64,000 bases of DNA from Drosophila persimilis (taxonomy: Eukaryota > Arthropoda > Insecta > Diptera > Drosophilidae). The stretch is from positions 5,022,001-5,086,000 of the forward strand of contig NW_020825289.1 of the NCBI RefSeq assembly GCF_003286085.1, in the 5' to 3' direction. Within the stretch, counting starts at the first letter, position 1; every line of letters begins with the position of its first letter. Made by a program: the position numbers and the translations under genes. Below the pieces are notes generated by a model, which was not told where the DNA came from, ran no database searches, and was given only the letters and a program-made list of their open reading frames with translations. This document shows, piece by piece, positions 24,209-38,036 of this stretch.

Positions 24209-25971
24209 GTTACAGGTTAATTTAAGTGCAAAGTTATGCGCCTGAAAGTATGCAATTAGATTGTGTCCCGGCCAGGAGCTGGCACCCAGGTAGCCGGGGG
24301 CCACTAGCTGACTCTGCTGCAGACCCTGATGCTGCAGCATCCGCCAGTGCCACTGCCACCAGCACTGCCTCTTCCTCTGTGTGAGTTTGCCTGAAATTAT
24401 AAAGACTACAGCCCGAGCGGAAGCCAGCAAAATGTAATTATCTTATTAGCTAAATTTTGTCGTCGCTGAGTGCATCCTAAGTGAATAAATTTCACAAAAG
24501 TTTCTCTCCGGCCTGCTGCATGTTCCCCACTACTCCTTAGAGATATTTAATTTCCCGGTGAAAAACAAATAATTCTTATCTCCAAATCGTTTGAATATTT
24601 TCCGTTTTACTAAAAACCAATCCGATTGGTTTTTTCAATTACAGAAATCCATAAAAAGTTCAGTTTATCCGATAGACGATCTAGTACTAATTAGAATCTC
24701 CTGGCCAATGCAAAAATTAATAAAAATATAAAAAATCCCCTCGAAAAGGGAAGGGGAAAATATGCAAAACTGTGGCCAAAGCGTTCATTATGCTATATGG
24801 CTCGATATGTCAACATCAAAAACCCCAAAAAACTGTGCCTCCCCCAGATATTAGCAATTCAAATTTGCCCATTAAAAAGCCAGCAGAGAGGAGGCGGCAG
24901 GACAGACAGGCGACAGCGACTACAAAAGTCAAATATTGCCCAATTTCGAGATTAATTGTCTACGCACCTTACGAACGCCCAAGCCCAGGCCCTCAAACCC
25001 TCAAACCCTGGACCGTGGACCGTGGACCCCTTTCCCACTCCCATCTACAGTCCCATTCCTGGGCAGATCTTAAAGGGTTATTCGTCAGAACGGGCCACGC
25101 TACGCAATTAATGCAGAACTCAATAAACTTTTGTCGAATGAAATTTTATGCTAATTAGAAGTTGATTTTTTGGTACCCGCCACACCACCCACACCCCGCC
25201 ACGCCACACACAAAAGCGTATCCAAATGATAATGCCTCGGTCTCGGACTTTTGGGTCTTTCCTACTTGAGACGGATCCCGTCCCCATCACCGATTGATTT
25301 GCATTTCTAAATGCGATGTCGGCATTTGTCGTAATTTGCTGCTGCCCGGAAAATGTTGTCGCATTTTCGTCATAATTATGCATTTTAATTATCTCGACGA
25401 AGACGCCAGGGCTGCCAGTCCATCAGACGGGCTCCTCCAACAAAGGGTTAAACTTTGGCGTGTTTGCATATGACCGAGGGCGGGGGCGGACTGCGGGCCT
25501 TGGTCTAAACGTATGCTAATTTATCATTTGTGTCTCCTGCTTAAAATTGGTAAATTTGTCGATGGAAGATGATGCCTGAGCAATAAGTGGATGAAAAACC
25601 ATTGGTAGGATGGCTTTGGACACGTTGCCGAGGGATAGATTGGTTGTCCTTTGCTTATGCTGAGATATTGCATACCTAATGATTACGAAGTTAAATTTAA
25701 CCTCCGGAAAGTGAATTATGATTGGGAACAGATAGACTCGGAATCTCTCTATATAAAGACATAAGATGGATGTTTTAAAACGTTTAATTGTAGGCTCTAT
25801 AAGTATTTATAAGTATGTCTTATGGTAGTCTTTAGTTTGAGAGAAAGGCAGACAATAGAGTGAGACAAAATAGTATTAGAGGGAGAGTAGTAAACACAGC
25901 GAAAGAAAGATTACACAAGAAGGTAATAGATCAACACCACAGAAACTTCTCTTGTTACAGTTTTATGTAAG

Positions 25972-25991
25972 GATCCATAGCCTTATGGATC
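25972..25991. repeat. 8-bp inverted repeat GATCCATA/TATGGATC
   Basis: A perfect 8-base stem with loop GCCT lies in an AT-rich stretch that also carries several CTTATG motifs (25812-26050). Confidence 0.6.
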
Positions 25992-26322
25992 TACTGCTAA
26001 TAAATATCTGATGACTATATCTTATGACTGTACCTTATGAAAAGATGGTTCTTTTCTGGTTTCTAGTACCCTTTTTTAAAATAACCAAATAGAACTTTAG
26101 ATTATAAATCTTCTTCCATGTACGAATAGTGCTATGTGCCAAGAATTCATGCCCTTCGCTATTCCGTATCACAATCGACTCCTGCTCTGGTGGTCTGGTG
26201 GTCTGCTGGTCCTCATGACAAAAGCAAACAATTTATGTCATAGCATCGCCGCTTTACATAACTCACAAGCCGCTCAGCCCAGCTGGGTTTTGGCCTGGTC
26301 CGGCTCGGCTTGGCTTGGCTGT

Positions 26323-26338
26323 TTAGCCCATGGGCTAA
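26323..26338. repeat. 16-bp perfect palindrome TTAGCCCATGGGCTAA
   Basis: The sequence is exactly self-complementary. It is followed at 26349-26377 by tandem AGTGGCC heptamers (about four units). Confidence 0.8.
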
Positions 26339-29300
26339 GCGTTCTGGTGCCCAGTGGCCAGTGGCCAGTGGCCAGTGCGCATGCCGGACCCACCAGCTCA
26401 GGCAGCCCAATCCGACTTGCACTCCAGCAGGAGGTTCAGCTTTAGCTTCTGGTCCTGCTTCTGCTTTTGCTGTGGCATCCACTCATATATGTATATGATT
26501 TCGACGAATGCTCGTTATCGATTTGGAACTTATATGGAAAAAACTAATGAAAATCAGGCAACATCATCATGCCACAACCAGCAGCGAGCAGCCAGCAGCA
26601 GCACCGAATCAGCAGAAGCAGAATAAGAAATAGCAGAAGTGTAATGAAGGAAAACGGAAAGCAACGAAGGCAAATCGAAGCGAAAGAGCAGCAAATCGGA
26701 AGCGCAGGCAAAGGCGAATTAAATTAAATTAAATGAAAACTAAATTCAAATGAGTTTTCGGTGGCATTAAGAGGACAGACCCCCAGACAGGCAGGAGAGT
26801 CGAGGGGAGAGTGGTGGAGTGGTGGAGGAGAAGAAGCGATGGGTAGGACAGCTCCTGGATGGCCATCCAGCGACCTGCAACCGACTCTGTCCTGTGGCAC
26901 ATCCGCTGATTGTTGTTATTATTTCTTGCGCTGAACGGGTTTGTGTAATGAATTAATCCTCGCAGCGCTGGCAATTTGACTGTTGGTGGCTTTGGCTTCG
27001 GCTTCGTTTCGATGCAAATCAGCTGCTGCCCGACAGTTGACCAAGTCGGCACAGTGGCCGAAAGGCGGTTGGGAATAGGTACAAACGGGCTTAATGAGCT
27101 CCCAACATGGGGCCAGGGCTTAAAAGTCTTTGTGTTGCCCAAAATATGTATCTACTTCAGTCGGTTTGGACTTCGTAAGTGCAACAATGAGCCCATAGAT
27201 ACCTTAGGAGTTCTCCTGTGGTTTCACCAAGCTGCCAGATTTTGCCCCACTATGTCAGTTTGGCCGACACCCAATCCCTGTACTTGACGTCTCCACGAAA
27301 TAAGGGCAACAAAAGCGAAATAAACCAAAGGCAAAACAGCACAAAACATCAGCATCAGCAGCTTGCAAAGAGACAAATGCAAATTGCATGATTTCTTTTG
27401 TAAATAAGAAACTGATGAGCAGAAGCAGAAGCAGAAGCAGGGGAGACCAGGGCTGATCAGTGGCTGTGCCACCATCAGGGGCGGTGGCAGCTGTCGAATG
27501 GAGGAGCGGAGAAGCGGAGAAGCGGAGGAATCGTCGCGAAATGAAATCGATGGCCCCCAACGATTGACATGTGCAGGCAGAGGACAGTCGTCTCGACTTA
27601 TTGCCGATGCAAAATAAGTTGTCTTGCCATCCTCGGAAATTAGTTTAATTGTATGAAGGCAGCCCCCGGCGGATGTGGTGGCAGCTGCAGCTTGCCCCCC
27701 TCGTCCCACGCCACAACTGAAAACAGAAATAAATAAAAATTTCGACGATGGCTGATCGGTGGGGTGGGGGGCGATTAACATTTAACTGAACAAGGGGGGG
27801 TCGCCCGTAAAATTGTGCATTTCATCAAACATTTATTTAAACTTTTGCGGCCCCGTTTGCCAGGACCTGATGTCCTGATGGCTGATGGCCAGTGCGAAAA
27901 AGGGTGAATAAAAATGGAAATAAAATACGTTGCATACTTTTTGGCGTAACCGCATAAAACAATTTTCATTTCCTTTCAACTACCAGAGCAATAAAATATA
28001 TATACATATATGGTCGCACAGAAAAACAGAATATATCCTTGCGCTGTTGGAGAAGCTCGCCAGGTAGCATTGAAACATTTTTTTAAAATTGACATCGACG
28101 CCAGTCACAATTTTTGAACCGTTGGGGGGATCGGGTTTTAATGGCCACGCATATCCGGTGCAAGCAGGCACAAGCCTCAAACGGATAAAGGATGTAACCA
28201 CCAAAGATGAGTGTAGCTTTTCTTTTTTCGTGGGGGTCATAGTCATCGTCATCGCTGAATAGGTGGAGGAATATTCCTTCGCTGCACTTCGTTACCGCAA
28301 AAATCCATTGCGGTCGCGTAATAAACATTTTAAGTCTCAATTTGTATCAAAATAGGTTCGGTACAGGGAAATATAAAGTACATAAGATTCTATCCTAAAT
28401 AATATATGAGATGCGAAGGCTCAGAACTATTTGCCAATGCTTTTTTCCATGCATTTGGGAACTACAAGAGCTCATCAGATAAGTTTCATAATATTAGGGC
28501 TCTTGGGGCTCCCTTTCCACCCTTATCAGGCTCTGTCCCATAGAGATCAGCCTCCTAAACAAATTAGCGTCGACAAACAAAGTGGACTTGTTCAGGACGA
28601 CCCTAGAACAACATGCCACTCGGAGAGATAGAGCGCGGCTGCTTGTAATTAGTGGCAATGGCAAAACAATTTCATTGCATACTTGCAGGCACTCGACCCA
28701 GGCCCAGTCGCTGCCTCTCCCTCTCCAGTGTGTTTATTTTTGTGCACAGGCCTCTGCTATATGCCCCTCTCTATGCAGTTAAGTATGTTAACAAGCATCG
28801 TCGAATGCGGAAAGGGATGGGGAACTGCAATTGCAACAATTGTGCATCTGAATAAAAAAAAAAACAGCGTAGCATACATTCCCGAGCCCCAGTTCCAGCT
28901 GCAGCCTCCTCAAGGGCCACAGAGACCCAGCCGAGCACAGGGGCCTCTCTCGTTGTCAGTTTAATTATGACATAAAAATGCCCGCAAGTAATTTGACATC
29001 ATTAGCCCCGGCAAAAGGAAGCAGGGAAGCCTCTGAGGGACGGCCGTGTCGAGGACGAGGACGAGGACGACAACGACTCGACGAGGACCCAATTGTCAGC
29101 GGAAGTGAGCACACACACTCGTCTCCTACCCACTGATGGGGCTGCTGTTGTTGCCAGTTGGCTTTGTTGCCGCTGTTGCATCTACTGTTTCCTACTAATT
29201 AAGCGTTCTAAGTAAGTTGTCGTCTCTGCCCGTCTATTTCCACATGCAGTTTGTGACTGCAACAATAGTTTTGCAGCACTTAGCACGAGGGGCACAGGAG

Positions 29301-29914
29301 GGGCCTTCTCTGAGTACAATTTGAAATTCTGGTACCTACTCATTTCGACTAATTTGCATATGAAAACCAGCAGAACATGCTGCTGCCTTCGGAAGGAGCA
29401 GGAAAATGTGTGTAATAAGAAATTTTCATGCGTTGCATTTTCCCCAAAAAATCAGCTCCCAAGAAACGATATCGTTGTCTCTCTCTCTGGCTGACAGTAT
29501 GGTCATCTCGTTTTAACTGAATTGCGGGACAGGCATGTGACATAATCCCAACGCCTGCCCCAAAAATCTTGCATAGAATGTTGAAAGTCATGTTGAAGTT
29601 TACTGCAGGCCGCAGGGTCAGGTGTGTGCACACCCACAACCACAGAGATTGTTGCACATAGAATGCGTACATGCATCTAATTTTTCTTAATTTTGTTAGT
29701 CTTTGGGTGTGTGCGTGTGTATGCGTGTGTGTGAGAGTCAGTGTTAGTGCCAAAGTGCAAACATGCCCCCAGCCAGACAGACAAACCCACATGTGATACA
29801 TGGTTGATTTGTATATAAATATCCGATAGTCATCTCAAGCACATAATGCCAAATTTATGAGCCTACTTCTCGACCACCCGTCTCCCCTTCTGGCCAGCAG
29901 GGGTGTGTCTGTGT

Positions 29915-29957
29915 GTGCGTGTCTGTGTTGCGTGTCTGTGTTGCGTGTCTGTGTTTG
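29915..29957. repeat. 13-base tandem repeat
   Basis: About three copies of CGTGTCTGTGTTG in a GT-rich context. Confidence 0.8.
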
Positions 29958-32900
29958 TGGCCAATGAATTGAAAATGTGAAAATTTGCTGCATCGAAAGC
30001 GTATCCAAGTCTTGGCTAGGAGTGACTTGAAATTAAGAGAAATGTTTTATGCAATAAACCAAATGAAAATGTTGATTAAAGTTTTGCCTTTTCATTTCCA
30101 ACTAGTCTCGGGCTAAAATTTATGAAAATACTTGCTCGGAAAAATCTTGATCTGATGATATTCACCCTTCTTATAGTTTAAATAACAGATACCGTTGGAA
30201 AAGCTGGGCCTACGTTTAATGTGATGCAAAAGTAATATTTAATTTGATTGGCCTTATTGCTCTCCTTCTTCCGGGCACACAATCCTGACCGCCGACTGCA
30301 ATTGACCCGATGCCAATTATCAGCCCCGTTCCAGCAGCCTGGTTGCCACTGCCACTGCCACTGGCTCTGCTTCCCTGGAGCCAACCTCCTAGCGCTGACA
30401 GCGACAAACTGTTTTTGCGGCCAGCTGCAACCGCATTATCGAAATCACGGCAGTGGCATCCCAACAATTCAGCAGCCCGGCAGCCCGGCAACGCGGTGCT
30501 ATGCGACACGACCCTCAATCCAAAAATGCAATTTTACATTTTCAATTAATAAACATTTGGCGACTGACTCCGGTTATGGCTGCGGCGGGACGGGACGGGA
30601 AGGGGGTGGGAGCGGGAGCGGGACTGGACGAGGATACGAGATGCCGATGTCCGCACAGGCCTGGCTCTGGAGGCTCTTCTGTCGTGTATTTTACATTTGC
30701 GGCTGCATAATTTGGTGAATCATTAACCGTAAAGCAAAGAGCCGTGAAGCGGTGACCGCAATATGCGAGGCATCAAGGGCGCATCACCAGCGATGTGCGT
30801 AAAGGGCCATAAGTAGGAGAGCAGAGTGCCTATGGCCTGTGGAAATGGACACTTCCTATATGTATATCCATGACATGATCAAAAATTAAGTGTTTTTAAT
30901 GGCAAAGTGAGGTATTGTTAAGCAGTTGGATGCACGGGTATTCAGGGCAGATATTCCGATGGCGAACCGATTTGGAGGCCCAAACACCAGCTGCTATCCG
31001 CAGGCGGCGCACAGATAACGGCTATCGAAACTGTACATATCGTATTTATATTTACCGTTGAGTACTCTGCATAATTTCATGTACATACGAATAACACGAA
31101 TAATATTTTCGGTGTTCGCTTTTGCTTAAACAGTTTCCCATATTTACTTGTGCGCCCCCCTCCCCCTGGCTCTTTCCTTGTGCCTCCCCCTCTGCAGTGG
31201 CTCTCTTTTTGGGCAGCTTTCACCCCTCCCCGCTGTACCCTCTGCCGGGGCCGCTGGGCACCCAATCCAGCCGCCTGCCTACACACACGCCCATTGCTAA
31301 AAAACAAGAAGAGCTGCCACCAAATGCCAGCAAAAAACTACGCAATGGCGAATCGGTAGGAAAAAACGCGGCATCGGCAGCGGTAACAGAAGCAGCAACT
31401 CACACAAGACTCCGCCCACCGACGCCACGCGACGCCGCGCGACGCCGACGTTGGACGCGGCAGAACCGCCGCGGCGGCAGCAGCAGCAGCAGCAAAAGCC
31501 AACAAAAACGCTCGCAGTACTCGATTTTTGACAATTTTTTTTTGCATTGACTTTTTGAGCTTTATTTTCATACGCGTCCAAGAGTGCACATGTGTGTGCG
31601 TGTGTTCCTCTGTGTCTGCGTGGGTGTGGGTGTATGCTGTGTGCTTTATGATTTTGCTTTTTGTTTTGGCAAGAATTTCCCAGTATTTCCTTGTTATTTG
31701 TCTTTTATTTGTCCGCCTTCTGAATGCATTTTTGCATTGATAAACATTGATGGCAGCAGCGGCAACAAAGTTGACAGATGACGAGGAAGGTAATGCTGGA
31801 GATTAGTTGGGAAATGACTGGGAAACTTTCTCGATTCCCTCAATATCAGTGACCATTGCACCCAAATGCTCTGCCCAGTTAGCTCTGGAAATTGGCTAGC
31901 GATCTAAATGGGATCGCCAAGTATTTGATGCTATTATAAAACTTTCTTCCTAGTCGTAATGCAATCATCCTTCCGAAGGACACAAAGCCAGGCAGATACA
32001 GCCTGCCAAATAGGAATGGCATTCCAATTGAGCAGCTTTTAACAAAGGTTTCGCAACGCGATGTGTTTTGTGCATGGAATGGGGGAAATGGGACCGGGAA
32101 TGGGAATGGGAAGGCGGAGGTGCGGTGGTGCGGTGGCAGGCCACATGAATCATCATAACGACAAGTGGTCCGGTCTGGCCGCGGGGCCAGGGAAGGCACT
32201 CGATTTTATAGTTAGGCTGTTGCAGGGGCCAAAAAGTGTGCCACACAAACCAGCACACACACACACACACACGCACTCGCAAAACACACACAAAACTCAC
32301 CCCACACACACGACGCACAACGAAAATCTGTTATTTGTTATGTGTTAACAAGACAGAAAGAGAGAGTCAGGGGCTTGTGGCACCAAGCCAGTGGTGGGGG
32401 TGTGGCACGGCCGGCATTCACGCAACGCTTTATGCATTTCCGTTTTTGGAACCAGCAACAGTTGGCCAGACAACTGTTTTTAAAGTCAGACATTTTTTGT
32501 TTAAAGTGGGGATCCGGTCAGACGACCTTGACACATTTGAATGGTGGGTGGAGCACGGCATGATAGGGGCGGGGGGGTCGAGCCAGCGGGCAGTAGGACC
32601 CTCTTCTTTGCCAAACTGAGTTGGATTCTGAAAACGAGTTGCAGACATCTCCAGCTAGACCCGAAAATATGTAGCATACTCGTACCTCCTAACTGAAGTT
32701 ACTGCCCCACAAGCACACACACAAACACACACACACACACATAAAGGAGAATCTGGGTGGGGTATCCAGACTTTGAAAAGCCAAAAGGCGGCAAAGAACA
32801 AGTGGTAAGGCCAGCAGGAGCAGGAGCAGGACCACAGCCAGTTGCCGACCAGGAAGACAGCCAGCAACGTGGAAAAACTCATGCGACTCGCTCGAAAAAG

Positions 32901-34883
32901 TATGCTACGTTTTTTCTCCCTCTATGTGTGTGCCTGCGACTGTGTGAGGGTGGCAGTCCTTGAAAAAGCATTCCCCATCCCTCCACCCGGCACTCTGGGA
33001 GGGGGCACAGTGTCTAAGCCGAACGAGCGTCTGTCGTGTTGATACTTCTTCTATATCTGAATATTCTCTCTCCTTCTCCTTCTCCTACTCCTTATCCGTA
33101 CCCTCTTTCCTTTTCTTTCTCTTTTCTGGTGTGTCTCTGTTTGTCTCGGTTATTTTTTTGTTCTTTTATTTCCTGTTGCATGTCCTTGACTGGTGTTTCC
33201 GGGCTTTGCACGTTTTTTTTTTCAGATTTTCTCGCTTTAAGTTGAACCCACACGACCTTGACTGAGAGTGGGCCTGGGGATTGGGGCACTGGGAGAAACT
33301 GAGAACTTGTCCTGCACATTTCAGCGAATCATTTTCGACCACAGGCCCAGGCATGTTTAGCACACCACTACAGCTTGTATGCCCAATTTTTCGGGGCATG
33401 GGAAACTGCATTTTTCGCACTCCCTGCCATGGCCGACCCATGCGTTGCAGTTGCTGCAGTTTTTGGCTCTCCTCGTGCAACGTTCCGGCTGCGAGACCCA
33501 GTCATGGACATGAACATGGCCCAGGACAAGGACATGGACACGGACATGGACACTATTGTCGCCTGTCTGCGTGTGTCCTCTGTCTGGCCGTCTGGCCGTC
33601 TGGCCGTCGCTCGTCGGTACCCGTCTGTCTTTTAGGGTATCTCTCTGTTTGGCCGTCTGTCTGCCTGGCCCTGGCCCTGGACCCGGACCCCTACCCGGAC
33701 TCTGACTCACTTTCATTCATTGAAGCCTTTTGCTTGGTATTTGGCCATTGAGCTCATAACTGCCACCACTTTTCTTCCCCTGGCCCTGTCCCTGCCCCTG
33801 CTCTGATCGGGCACTCAACACTTTTCACTTCTGCACTCTATTTTTCATCCTTTTCTTTTTTCTGCCTCTGATTTCTCAGCAACGCCTTCGGATGACCTTT
33901 GAACAAGGCAGTGTGGAAAGCATATTCCTTCCGAATGGGATTCTGTATCTTTCTGTCAATAAAACCGCAATAGCACAAAGAAACAGCTTGGGTTAGTGCT
34001 AAAAGGAACAGCTAGATACACTCTTCGGTCTTTCACTGGAGTACATTGTAGTTCTTCCTTTTCCTGATGCCCCTGCCCTCGCAGGGCAACGGACCCGATT
34101 TGGCCCCTCAAGAGCTCTGACATCCAATCAGCAGGCCAGGCCAATGGCAGACACAGTTGGCCAAGTGCCTCCAATTGGCGTGGCAGAAAGCGCGCTCGCG
34201 TTTTTCGGATAATGAGCAAAAAGTTGAGGAAAAACCGAGCAGAGCTGGCTAATCAGTGGAAGGAAAGCCAAGCGGGGGATGAAAATGGCAAGCAAATAGG
34301 AAAATAAAACAGAAATTCATTGTAGCTATTGTATGGGGAGTTTCATTGAGTTTCTGCACAGAGGAGTTGAGAGGAAGCAAAGTGATATTCATAAAGATGG
34401 ATATGACTTTAACGAATTGAAATACGTTTTGTAAATAGAGTAATCTTTAATCTTTCCATCCGTTACATCCGACATCCACCAACAACCGACAAACATTCAG
34501 ATTTAATGAAAATTTATCACTGGTAGATCAAAAACTGCAACACGCCAGATTCTGACAGATTAACCAAATGAGACCACAGACCCCAATATACGAGTATTGT
34601 AGAAAAAAGCGCGACCAACCAAACAACAGCAACAGCAAATCGAAAACCTTTTGAACTACAAGCAAATCCATTTCACACAATTTATGTACAAGTTTATTTC
34701 GCGCTTCCAATTTTCCATCGATGTCGATTTGCCTTTTGGGTGGCTCCAAGCATTTCGGTTGGGACTTGGACTTGGACTTGGACGTGAACGTGAGTGTGGA
34801 CTCGAGCTGCGGCTTTCCACAGAAATGTTAACAAGCATTGAGTAGACCACCACACACACACACATACAGATATATACACTTAC

Positions 34884-34991
34884 TTCGGGGCAGACATGTG
34901 TGAGGATGAGGACCTGGTCGATGTCTAGATTGGCCCCGGCCATGGCCTGGTGGAGCATGCTGCTGCTGCTGTTTAACCCCACAAAAGCCAT
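34884..34991 (-). CDS. Candidate first coding exon (36 codons, phase-0 donor)
   Basis: Reading leftward, an ATG at 34991-34989 with G at +4 opens exactly 36 codons. They end in GAA at 34884, directly before the consensus donor GTAAGT (34883-34878), so the exon ends in phase 0. The peptide begins MAFVGLNSSSSMLHQ and ends LILTHVCPE. It is not low-complexity overall and reads like a normal protein N-terminus. Downstream the presumed intron starts with TA and TG repeats. Upstream (34992-35070, minus orientation) there is a weak pyrimidine-rich AG that could be an acceptor, but a transcription start is equally possible. I recognise no family and cannot name a gene. A chance ATG-open-donor arrangement of this length is possible. 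The peptide composition and perfect donor make it one of the better coding candidates here. Confidence 0.4.
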
Positions 34992-35227
34992 TGGAAATTG
35001 GTTACTCTTTTCCTTTGCTGGTTCTCCAAAATATGTACAGCGTTGAATGTATTCTTATGGGGGAAAATGCAAGGAAATAAGATAGAAAATATGTTTCCAC
35101 CTAATAATCTTTTTATTTCGAAGAGGAAACTATCTTTTTCCAAGCCCGTAAAGGGTTAACAAAGTGAAAATTACAAGACGTACGTAGAGGAGGAAGAGGG
35201 CGAACGAGAGGGAGAGACAGAAAGAGC

Positions 35228-35247
35228 GAGAGAGAGAGAGAGAGAGT
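35228..35247. repeat. (GA)n microsatellite
   Basis: GAGAG run close to the 34.9 kb candidate exon, upstream in minus-strand sense. It may serve as a GAGA-factor tract. Confidence 0.9.
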
Positions 35248-35421
35248 AGTCTGTTCAGTTGCAGCTCTGCTCGAAGTCAGAGTCAAAGTCGAAGTCGGAG
35301 AGAGGAGACCATGCATTCCTAATCTTGTTCGCTGAATTCGTAATCTCATTAAATTTACATATTAATCAAGGGATTTTAATTACTCTTACACCGCATCGCC
35401 AATGCCAAAGCCCAAGTCAAA

Positions 35422-35455
35422 GCCAATGGCAATGGCAATGGCAAAGGCAATGGCA
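35422..35455. repeat. (GGCAAT)n hexamer tract
   Basis: AATGGC hexamers with variants; simple repeat. Confidence 0.8.
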
Positions 35456-36638
35456 CTGCCAGTGGAACTGGCCAAAAAGGAGGCTCTCAAAATGAGGCAA
35501 ACGTCCAACATCCTCAAGTGAGGCATAAGCAGTTCTGGAAATCGCTGGCGGAGAGCGGAGGTAGAGGAGAGGTAACTGGTCTAGATGGGGCACGGGAATG
35601 GGGCAGCAGCAGCAGCAAAAGCAGCAGCAGAGTCGGCTGTGGTCGTCGTCGCTGTCGTCGTTGTCTTGGCGTGTGGACCCTCATAATTTAATTGGACTTT
35701 GTGTGGCGCATTGGCGATGCCTCGCTATAGCTGTGGCTGTGGCAACTTCAGACTCCTTGCCTCCTTGGCGAGGCAGAAAGGATTACACGAATTTGCGTGT
35801 CAGGCGTCAATGTAAAATCGCAATAAATGAAACTAAATTACAAACTAAAATGCAAAATGAGCAGGAGACTCCCCCACCCCGACCACCACCACCACCCCCA
35901 TCCATCCATCCCGCTCGCCATCCCCAACCTTTGTGGGTGTCTCTGTAGCTAGTTGTGGCTCTTCCCCCTGGTTTATCTGGAGATGTCGCTGTGCGTGTTC
36001 CAGACCTCGAGGAACCCAGAGCCAGCGGCCCGTGTAATATGCATAATGTGTGCCTGAATTCTATCTGAGATATGTGGGTTCTGAGTTCTGGGTTCTGGGA
36101 AGTTGGAGTGCGCGAGAGTGTAGGAGTTGGCTGTCTAAGCATATTCAGATAAAGCCTTATGCCCAGACCATTAAAATCTCGCCCCAGTCCTTCAGTCCTC
36201 CAGTCCTCTAGTCCTCCAGTCATAATTTGCCAACATAAGGAATGGAACTCTCGAATGGAGCTCTGATCCTCCAAAACTCTTCAATCATTAACGGCGGCAG
36301 AGAGTGCTGGAGGGGATCGAAATTTATGGCATTTATAATGACTACTTTGTGGCCATGTTGCAAGCGAGCCAATGCCAAACACAGCACACAGTTTTAAGGC
36401 TTCATAAATTATAAAAAATAATTATAATGAGATCAATTTTTAATCGTCGAGTGGTAGAAGAGAGGCACAGTCCCCGAGGAGTAGGGATAGTGGCAGAGCA
36501 GACCTGGCAACTTCCTGGCCAGATGGAGATGGCAGAGAGCAGCAAACGTGGAAGGTGTAATTATTATCATATCCTGCATCGCATAAACAACAAGCCAAAG
36601 TAGAAGACAACACCAGGATGGGAAGGGGAGGATACTTG

Positions 36639-36668
36639 CAACAGCAGCAGCAGCAGCAGCAACAGCAG
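36639..36668. repeat. CAG (opa-type) repeat
   Basis: About ten CAG/CAA units. The frame over it (poly-Gln then repeats) has no further support. Confidence 0.9.
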
Positions 36669-36749
36669 AAGAATCAGAAGAAGATACATGAAATACAACA
36701 CTCGGGTCTAAACACGCAGCACCGGCAGCATCATCAGCATGCCCCCAGA

Positions 36750-36792
36750 GTCCAGTCCCAGTCCCAGTCCCAGTCCCAGTCCCAGTCCCAGT
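36750..36792. repeat. (CCCAGT)n hexamer repeat
   Basis: Seven perfect or near-perfect hexamers. Read in frame they give Ser-Gln repeats, which explains the open frame here. Confidence 0.95.
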
Positions 36793-37097
36793 TCAAGTCC
36801 CTAGCATCTCTACATCGCCTAGAACTGCGCAGACGTAGCCGGGTTAGAACCGTCCAGCCCCACGCCGGAGAAAGACCTGACGGTGGAGCTGCCGAACCCT
36901 GAGCAAACACATCTAGGCGAGCACTTTGGTGCAAACATTTAGAGTAGCAACTCGTAAAACTTCAATTTAAGACACGTAATTTGCAATTCACTCGAGTGCA
37001 GATTAGAAGCGGCATGTCCTCCATCCCCAGGGGAGGGGCATGCGGCGAGCGGAATCGAGTTGGGGCAAGGAGTGGCCAACTGGCCACGCAGCCGCCA

Positions 37098-37121
37098 ATG
37101 ATGATGATGATGATGATGATG
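37098..37121. repeat. (ATG)n repeat
   Basis: Eight ATG units, reading as Met or His runs. Confidence 0.95.
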
Positions 37122-37755
37122 GGGATGGTCGGAGCTGGGAGGGAGAGGAGTCCAACTGAACGTCAATGATCAACATGTACGGGTACTTTGCACATTGGTT
37201 AGATCAATTATGGAATTGGAAGACTTCTTAAATACGGATTTATGGGTATTTTAAATGATCTGGAAATATGTGGGACAAAGGTGGAAAGGAAGATAGAAAA
37301 CTGATAGAAATACCAAGACTATATTGATAGATTTCCATAGTTTTGCAGACAAAATGCTGCTGTAATGTTAATCCTTGAACCCATAAAACTCCGGATCATC
37401 TGGGCTCCGTGGTTGCAGCCTCATCTGCTATGTGGCATACCACTTGGCCGCTGAACGACAGCGGGCCACAAACAGCAGGCAAAACAGGCCCCGATTTTAA
37501 TCGACTTTAATCAAAGAAATTTCATATGTGACCACGCCCACATGCAATTATGTTTAAGAATGCAAAACGATTTCGCCAAAGGAGGCGGCGATGGAGCGGG
37601 GAAGCGAGAAAATTAAAACTGGCAAAAATAAATAAAAAGAAAAGAAAAAAGAAAAAGGTACCAGCAGCACCAGAAGAGGGCCACAACGAAAGACTACGAG
37701 GCAGAAAACATAAATTTAACAGCAAAAAGAAATATTATTATGAATGCATTAACCC

Positions 37756-37860
37756 AGCAGCAGCAGCAGCAGCAGCAGCAGAGGAGAGTCTGAAGAACAT
37801 GGCTAAGAACAAGCACAACCCAGAGCAAGAGCAACAGCAACAGCAACAGCAACAGCAGCT
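37756..37860. repeat. Two CAG/CAA tracts
   Basis: A CAG run at 37756-37781 and a CAACAG run at about 37831-37860, separated by unique sequence. Confidence 0.9.
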
Positions 37861-38002
37861 CTGCCTAATTATAAAGTCGTGAGTCTGGGCCAGGAACAGG
37901 TTGGGGTCCCTCTCCCTCCCAGCCCGGGCTGAGCCGAGGCTGAGCTGATCTGACTCGCCCATGAATGAATGCGGAATGAATGGCTCAGACCACGTTCAGG
38001 CC

Positions 38003-38036
38003 CGAACAGCACAGAACAGAACAGAACAGAACAGAA
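38003..38036. repeat. (AACAG)n pentamer repeat
   Basis: About six GAACA/AACAG units. Confidence 0.9.

Larger units (their letters stand above)
23776..34880. other. Long stretch without an identified gene
   Basis: Apart from the small ORF at 24.0 kb and the repeats listed, about 11 kb show no exon-like frame with splice sites. AT-rich parts (24540-24780, 25640-26110, 30000-30240) alternate with CT- and GT-rich parts. CAG or GGC tracts occur near 31440-31500, (CA)n at 32262-32275 and 32716-32741, and GGACAT repeats near 33505-33552. It may be intronic to a minus-strand gene. Confidence 0.5.

Noticed and set aside
36618..36902. Poly-Gln / Ser-Gln open frame
   Set aside because: It is explained by a CAG tract and a CCCAGT hexamer array. 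The remaining unique part is short and has no splice support.
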